Assembly: GCF_038066715.1 (NCBI RefSeq)
Contig: NZ_JBBUKT010000013.1
Coordinates: 1 to 64,000 of the forward strand
Origin: Luteolibacter sp. Y139
GTDB lineage: Bacteria > Verrucomicrobiota > Verrucomicrobiia > Verrucomicrobiales > Akkermansiaceae
Length of the DNA: 64,000 nucleotides
Direction of reading: 5' to 3'
Shown here: one piece after another, positions 60,736 to 64,000 of the stretch
Layout: each line of letters begins with the position of its first letter
Numbering within the stretch: position 1 is the stretch's first letter
Notes under the pieces: model-generated
What the model saw: only the letters and a program-made list of their open reading frames with translations
Database searches by the model: none
What the model was told of the DNA's origin: nothing
Translations under genes and position numbers: made by a program

Positions 60736-61851
60736 ATGATGCGTTATCTCGCTGTCGCTGCGGTCTTGATCCAATTTGCAGCGGCGGAAGGGGGCTCCCC
60801 AGTAGGCTCCAGGGAATTTCGCATGGCGGAAGCCGCTCGTGCCGGCGACTTGAAGCAGGTGACCAAGCTGCTCGATGCAGGGCTACCCGTCTCTGCGGTG
60901 CTTGCGCCCGACGACTACAAAGGCGAAGCACCCAAGTATCAGGCGATCCATCTCGCCGCCTACCGGCGGCACGTTGCGGTGGTCCGCCTGCTGCTCGACC
61001 GAGGTGCGAACGTGAACGCCCGTGATTCCTATGGCACAACGCCACTCCAATCCTCCGGAGACTTGGAGACCGCCCGGTTCCTATTCTCGCGGGGGGCGAA
61101 GGTGGTGGTGGACGGCGATGCCGGGGGCGGGTGCATCAACTCCGCCGCTGCGCAAGGCGACATCTCGATGATCCGCTTCTTCCTCAACCATGGCGCTAAG
61201 ATCAATGCCTTGGAGAAAATAACCGGGCACCGGCCAATGCATTCCGCCGTGTTCGCCAGCGGTCCGGATGGCATTGTTGGGACCTGCACCTATCTTTTGG
61301 AACATGGTGCCGATCCGAGATCGAAGACCGGGCGCGTGGAGTTCGATTCCCCCGCCGGCCAAGAGCCTCTGCATCTGTTGGCATCCAGGCAGACGAGTGA
61401 CATCACCGAGGAAGTCAAAGCCGCCGAACTGCTGATCCGCCACGGAGCCAGCGTCACCGCCGTGGATGCCAAGGGACAACAACCGCTTCACGTCGCCGGA
61501 CACAAGGAGATGGTGAGCTTGCTTCTCGCGAATGGGGCTCCGGTCAATCCCTGCGATAACGAGCAGCGCCAGCCGATCCACCGGTTCGTGTTTTTCCCTG
61601 ACGGCGAAATGATCAAGGTCTTACTGGATCACGGCGCTGACATTGACGCGCTCGATGGCGATGGAAATACCGCCCTCGATATCGCTGCCCTATGTGGGAA
61701 CGACCATGTCATCAAGGTCTTGCTCGCCCGGGGCGCCCGGCCGACGCAGAAGACGATCAAGACCTTGATTGAATCAGAAGGCGTGGATTCGTCGACGGCA
61801 CGCCTCCTGAGAAGCGCCAGGTTCAGGGTCGGCAGGCTCGCAGGGCAATAG
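60736..61851 (+). CDS. Secreted ankyrin-repeat protein
   Basis: A 371-residue protein with a short signal (MMRYLAVAAVLIQFAAA) and at least seven ankyrin repeats, for example HLAAYRRHVAVVRLLLDRGA then NVNARDSYGTTPLQ, and AALCGNDHVIKVLLARGA. Ankyrin repeats bind proteins; bacterial secreted ones often act in the periplasm or on hosts. There is no partner nearby to say which. It follows purL by 118 bases; that gap ends in TTGTTAGCATG. Confidence 0.75.
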   Translation: MMRYLAVAAVLIQFAAAEGGSPVGSREFRMAEAARAGDLKQVTKLLDAGLPVSAVLAPDDYKGEAPKYQAIHLAAYRRHVAVVRLLLDRGANVNARDSYGTTPLQSSGDLETARFLFSRGAKVVVDGDAGGGCINSAAAQGDISMIRFFLNHGAKINALEKITGHRPMHSAVFASGPDGIVGTCTYLLEHGADPRSKTGRVEFDSPAGQEPLHLLASRQTSDITEEVKAAELLIRHGASVTAVDAKGQQPLHVAGHKEMVSLLLANGAPVNPCDNEQRQPIHRFVFFPDGEMIKVLLDHGADIDALDGDGNTALDIAALCGNDHVIKVLLARGARPTQKTIKTLIESEGVDSSTARLLRSARFRVGRLAGQ

Positions 61852-61863
61852 TCCGCGGAAGCA

Positions 61864-62319
61864 TCACTTGATCCCTAACAGCTCCACCTCGAACACAAGC
61901 GTGCTGTTAGGCGGGATGGCCGGACTCGGGCTGTTCGCACCATAGGCGAGATTGGCCGGGATCTCGAACTTGAACTTGTCCCCCACCACCATCAACTGCA
62001 CGCCCTCGGTCCAGCCGGGGATCACCCGGTTGAGCGGAAAGGTGGCGGGCTGGCCGCGATCCACCGAGCTATCGAAGACCGTGCCGTTGAGCAGCGTGCC
62101 GTGATAGTGAACGGTGACCTCATCGGTTGACTTCGGATGCACCTTGCCAGTCCCTTTCTTGAGCACGGCATACTTCAGACCGCTGGCAGTCCTCGTCATT
62201 CCGCCCGCATCGGGTTTGCTCTCGCCCGCGGCAGGAGGCGGAGTCGAGCCGGTCTTGGAATTGCAGGCAGCCAGACCAAGCGCGGTCACGGAGCAAAGGA
62301 GCGGGAAGAAGGATTTCAT
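61864..62319 (-). CDS. FKBP-type peptidyl-prolyl isomerase lipoprotein
   Basis: A 151-residue lipoprotein (lipobox LAAC at residues about 16-19) with an FKBP domain: VTVHYHGTLLNGTVFDSSVD, RVIPGWTEGVQLM, YGANSPSPAIPPNSTLVFEVELL. These are the substrate-pocket residues of FKBP (Y, F, D, V, I, W, Y, F). It would speed prolyl folding of exported proteins in the periplasm. A Ser/Pro linker follows the lipid site. Start is the ATG at 62319; it converges with the ankyrin gene. Confidence 0.9.
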   Translation of the reverse strand: MKSFFPLLCSVTALGLAACNSKTGSTPPPAAGESKPDAGGMTRTASGLKYAVLKKGTGKVHPKSTDEVTVHYHGTLLNGTVFDSSVDRGQPATFPLNRVIPGWTEGVQLMVVGDKFKFEIPANLAYGANSPSPAIPPNSTLVFEVELLGIK

Positions 62320-62376
62320 GGAAGACTTGGTTTCGCCTTCAAACTCCGCACCCCACGCCAAGCGGTCAAGGAGCGA

Positions 62377-62727
62377 TCAAAGCTCGTTATACTTCAAGTT
62401 GTTCCCCCGTGCCTTGTCCTCGGGATAGCGGTGTTCATTCCGCGCGATCTTCGCCTCCATCACCTCGCCCAGGTTCATCCCGAGCAAGTCCGCCATTTCA
62501 AACAGCAGGATCCCCACATCCGCGATCTCCGAGGCGATCTCGTCACGACGCTCGTCCGCCCGCTTCTCCACCTGGTCCGGCTGCTGCCACACGAAGTGCT
62601 GCAGCAATTCCCCCGCCTCAGCCGCAATCGCGACCGCCATGTCCTTCGGATTGTGGAACTGCTCCCACTCCCGCGCCGCCACGAAGCTCCGGATGCGTGA
62701 AGTAAGCTCGGCAATCGAATCGGACAT
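62377..62727 (-). CDS. MazG-like nucleotide pyrophosphohydrolase
   Basis: A 116-residue all-alpha NTP pyrophosphatase (MazG/RS21-C6 dCTPase type). The acidic metal site appears as AAEAGELLQHFVWQ then EIASEIADVGILLFE (ExxE and ExxD). It hydrolyses damaged or excess (d)NTPs. The start is the ATG at 62727, as upstream in-frame sequence has no MazG similarity. It lies 57 bases upstream of the FKBP gene on the same strand. Confidence 0.85.
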   Translation of the reverse strand: MSDSIAELTSRIRSFVAAREWEQFHNPKDMAVAIAAEAGELLQHFVWQQPDQVEKRADERRDEIASEIADVGILLFEMADLLGMNLGEVMEAKIARNEHRYPEDKARGNNLKYNEL

Positions 62728-62820
62728 GCCCTCATCCAATACCGGCCGCCCTCCAAACGAAACCGCAATTTCCATCCCCACCCCAGTTGCACCACATGAA
62801 CACCACGTGCATGGTGGACC

Positions 62821-63063
62821 ATGACTAGTACCCCGCATGCGTGGGACGACCCGTTGAAATGCCACGTCGGCGATTGGATTCCCGCCACCGCCGCGACGGT
62901 TCGCACTTGGGACCAAAGAAAAGGACAATATTGGTATCGGGTCGGCGGCTTCATCTGCCGCAGCATGAGCGGTGCAGGCCCCGTGAATCCCGCGGTCCCT
63001 TGGGGCTTCGAATTCCGCCGCCTTCCCGCCATCGGCAAGTGGGCATGGGTCCGCTGCTGCTGA
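62821..63063 (+). CDS. Small aromatic-rich hypothetical protein
   Basis: An 80-residue frame on the plus strand, divergent from the MazG-like gene. It is Trp/Tyr/Arg-rich (HVGDWIPATAATVRTWDQRK, GQYWYRVGGFICR, FEFRRLPAIGKWAWVRCC) and ends with two Cys. The mix of aromatic and charged residues is that of a real fold rather than a shadow, but no family was recognised and no ribosome site is clear. Confidence 0.45.
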   Translation: MTSTPHAWDDPLKCHVGDWIPATAATVRTWDQRKGQYWYRVGGFICRSMSGAGPVNPAVPWGFEFRRLPAIGKWAWVRCC

Positions 63064-63129
63064 AGTCCCACGGAAACGGAATACCGAGCCTCCTTGCATC
63101 CTCACGCCGTCATGCATAGTTCTCTGCCA

Positions 63130-63681
63130 ATGAAAGCCGCCCTCACGCTCGCCGCCGCGATCTCGCTCTGCGCCTGCTCGGCGGATGAATCCAAGAAGAC
63201 CGCCATGGAAACCGCCGACAAAGCCCCCGAGCAACCGACCGGCAAGGTCGAGAAGACCGACGAGGAGTGGAAGAAGATCCTCACCCCGGAACAATACCGC
63301 GTCCTCCGCAAGTCCGGCACCGAGGCCCCGAATGGCGAGGTCTACAAGCAGTTCAACAAACAAGGCGGCGGCACCTACTACTGCGCCGCTTGTGGCGCGG
63401 AACTCTTCACCTCGAAGGAGAAGTTCGACAGCCACTGCGGCTGGCCGTCCTTCTACGATCCTTCCAAGGCCAAAAACGTCACCACCAAGGATGACTACTC
63501 AGGCGGTACGCTCCGCACCGAAGTGAATTGCGCCAAGTGCGGCGGCCACCTCGGCCACGTCTTCAAGGGCGAAGGCTTCGACACCCCGACCGACCAGCGC
63601 TACTGCATCAACGGCGTCGCCCTGAAGTTCGTTCCAGACAATGCGGAAAAGGCTCCCGAGAAGGCCCCGGAAAAGAAGTGA
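63130..63681 (+). CDS. msrB: Methionine-R-sulfoxide reductase MsrB, lipoprotein
   Basis: A 183-residue lipoprotein MsrB. Residues 1-16 ([16 protein letters not shown]) end in a lipobox Cys; a Glu/Lys/Thr-rich linker follows. The domain (from about 45) contains two zinc CxxC pairs ([11 protein letters not shown] and [12 protein letters not shown]), CGWPSFY, and the catalytic Cys in [12 protein letters not shown]. It repairs oxidised methionines in exported proteins. The start at 63130 begins the signal. Confidence 0.93.
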   Translation: MKAALTLAAAISLCACSADESKKTAMETADKAPEQPTGKVEKTDEEWKKILTPEQYRVLRKSGTEAPNGEVYKQFNKQGGGTYYCAACGAELFTSKEKFDSHCGWPSFYDPSKAKNVTTKDDYSGGTLRTEVNCAKCGGHLGHVFKGEGFDTPTDQRYCINGVALKFVPDNAEKAPEKAPEKK

Positions 63682-63689
63682 ATGCCCGC

Positions 63690-63717
63690 TTGCGAGAATA
63701 GCCCGCTTCACTAGGCT
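63690..63717 (+). promoter_or_regulatory. Promoter-like pair before tRNA-Leu
   Basis: TTGCGA (63690-63695) and TAGGCT (63712-63717) are 16 bases apart, placing a start about three bases before the tRNA. Both hexamers are weak matches; the placement is the main support. Confidence 0.3.
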
Positions 63718-63726
63718 CCCCGCGAT

Positions 63727-63808
63727 GCCGGGATGGCGGAATTGGTAGACGCACCTGATTTAGGTTCAGGCACCGAAAGGCGTGCAGGTTCGAGTCCTGT
63801 TCCCGGCA
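63727..63808 (+). tRNA. tRNA-Leu (anticodon UAG)
   Basis: An 82-base class II tRNA with a GCCGGGA/TCCCGGC acceptor stem and discriminator A, a D-arm with TTGGTAGACG, an anticodon stem CCTGA/TCAGG enclosing a TTTAGGT loop (anticodon UAG, reading CUN codons), a long variable arm and the T-arm loop TTCGAGT. The 3' CCA is not encoded (ACT follows), so a CCA-adding enzyme is needed. Confidence 0.97.
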
Positions 63809-63879
63809 CTAAAAACTAAGCGACTGTCGGAAAAACTCACCTTCCGTATTCCACCGGTCAATTCTCGATCACCGGAAAA

Positions 63880-63915
63880 GCGCAAGGGAGCGCTAAATAT
63901 TACCTCCCTTCGCGC
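63880..63915. terminator. Hairpin downstream of the tRNA
   Basis: A bulged stem (GCGC + AAGGGAG pairing with CTCCCTT + C + GCGC, 13-base loop) lies 72 bases after the tRNA in the final 190 bases, which hold no convincing gene. No T-run follows; it may be a weak terminator or a leader element for a gene beyond the right edge. Confidence 0.3.
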
Positions 63916-64000
63916 TGGATGATTCCCGCCGGATTCGACAAAAGTTGAAGTGAAGGGGCGGAACTGAAGACCGCAATTGACACGAGCCTTCATCCATCGT

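Noticed and set aside
63766-63993. Minus-strand frame beginning in the tRNA-Leu gene
   Set aside because: Part of it (NRTRTCTPFG) is the well-known spurious translation of the tRNA-Leu antisense strand; no promoter or domain supports it.
1-64000. Search for CRISPR arrays, prophage, transposase or integron genes
   Set aside because: No direct-repeat/spacer array, transposase, integrase or phage structural gene was seen; the toxin-antitoxin cassette is the only mobile-looking segment and lacks flanking repeats I could identify.

Overview
The window is a high-GC, gene-dense bacterial chromosome segment with no stretch over 300 bases lacking a gene. Gene content suggests a verrucomicrobial host (Luteolibacter/Haloferula-like Verrucomicrobiaceae; an inference from content, not a database match): a DUF1800 + DUF1501 + pseudopilin-like trio, three PEP-CTERM proteins (one with an autotransporter-associated beta-strand repeat), many secreted small proteins, complete diaminopimelate genes, and few strong Shine-Dalgarno sites.

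Layout. 1-5.1 kb (minus): a coupled acyl carrier protein / FAD oxidoreductase / fused hydantoinase-oxoprolinase operon that probably continues off the left edge. 5.3-5.9 kb: a coiled-coil lipoprotein, a strong hairpin and a 37-residue membrane peptide. 6-11 kb: an exopolysaccharide-type operon of three glycosyltransferases and a Wzy-like membrane protein, converging on a metallo-beta-lactamase-fold hydrolase. 12-20 kb: a glucan/oligosaccharide locus (secreted protein, GH-Q-type phosphorylase, GPH sugar transporter, LacI regulator, TIM-barrel glycosidase). 20-24 kb: two large transporters that both carry TrkA-C domains. 24-28.7 kb (minus): nuoB-nuoC, rhomboid protease, rpsO, pnp. 28.9-35.7 kb (plus): trpA, dapF, a four-gene double toxin-antitoxin insertion, dapA, dapB, TM2 protein, folK, panB and a GGQ release-factor-like gene. 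35.9-39.1 kb: PEP-CTERM protein, thyA, channel-like protein, folA and an SSB-tailed DUF3127 protein. 39.1-42.2 kb: membrane protein, cinA, rsfS, xth. 42.3-50 kb: the DUF1800/DUF1501/pseudopilin-like surface system and a PEP-CTERM protein. 50.2-56 kb: a TonB-dependent receptor operon with DUF6607, PEP-CTERM and DNRLRE proteins under a divergent AraC regulator. 56-64 kb: small Cys protein, purL, ankyrin protein, FKBP, MazG, MsrB and tRNA-Leu(UAG).

How the genes work together: housekeeping blocks (lysine/peptidoglycan precursors, folate/dTMP, RNA decay, complex I) alternate with accessory blocks for surface polysaccharide, glucan uptake, iron or heme capture and protein export. Most accessory operons use 1-14 base overlaps (ATGA, GTGA, TGATG), implying translational coupling. 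The items most worth a second look are the carrier-protein/oxoprolinase operon, the tandem toxin-antitoxin cassette splitting the dap genes, the pore-domain-like protein with an altered filter between thyA and folA, the DUF3127 protein ending in DDIPF, and the PEP-CTERM/DNRLRE proteins built into a TonB-receptor operon.
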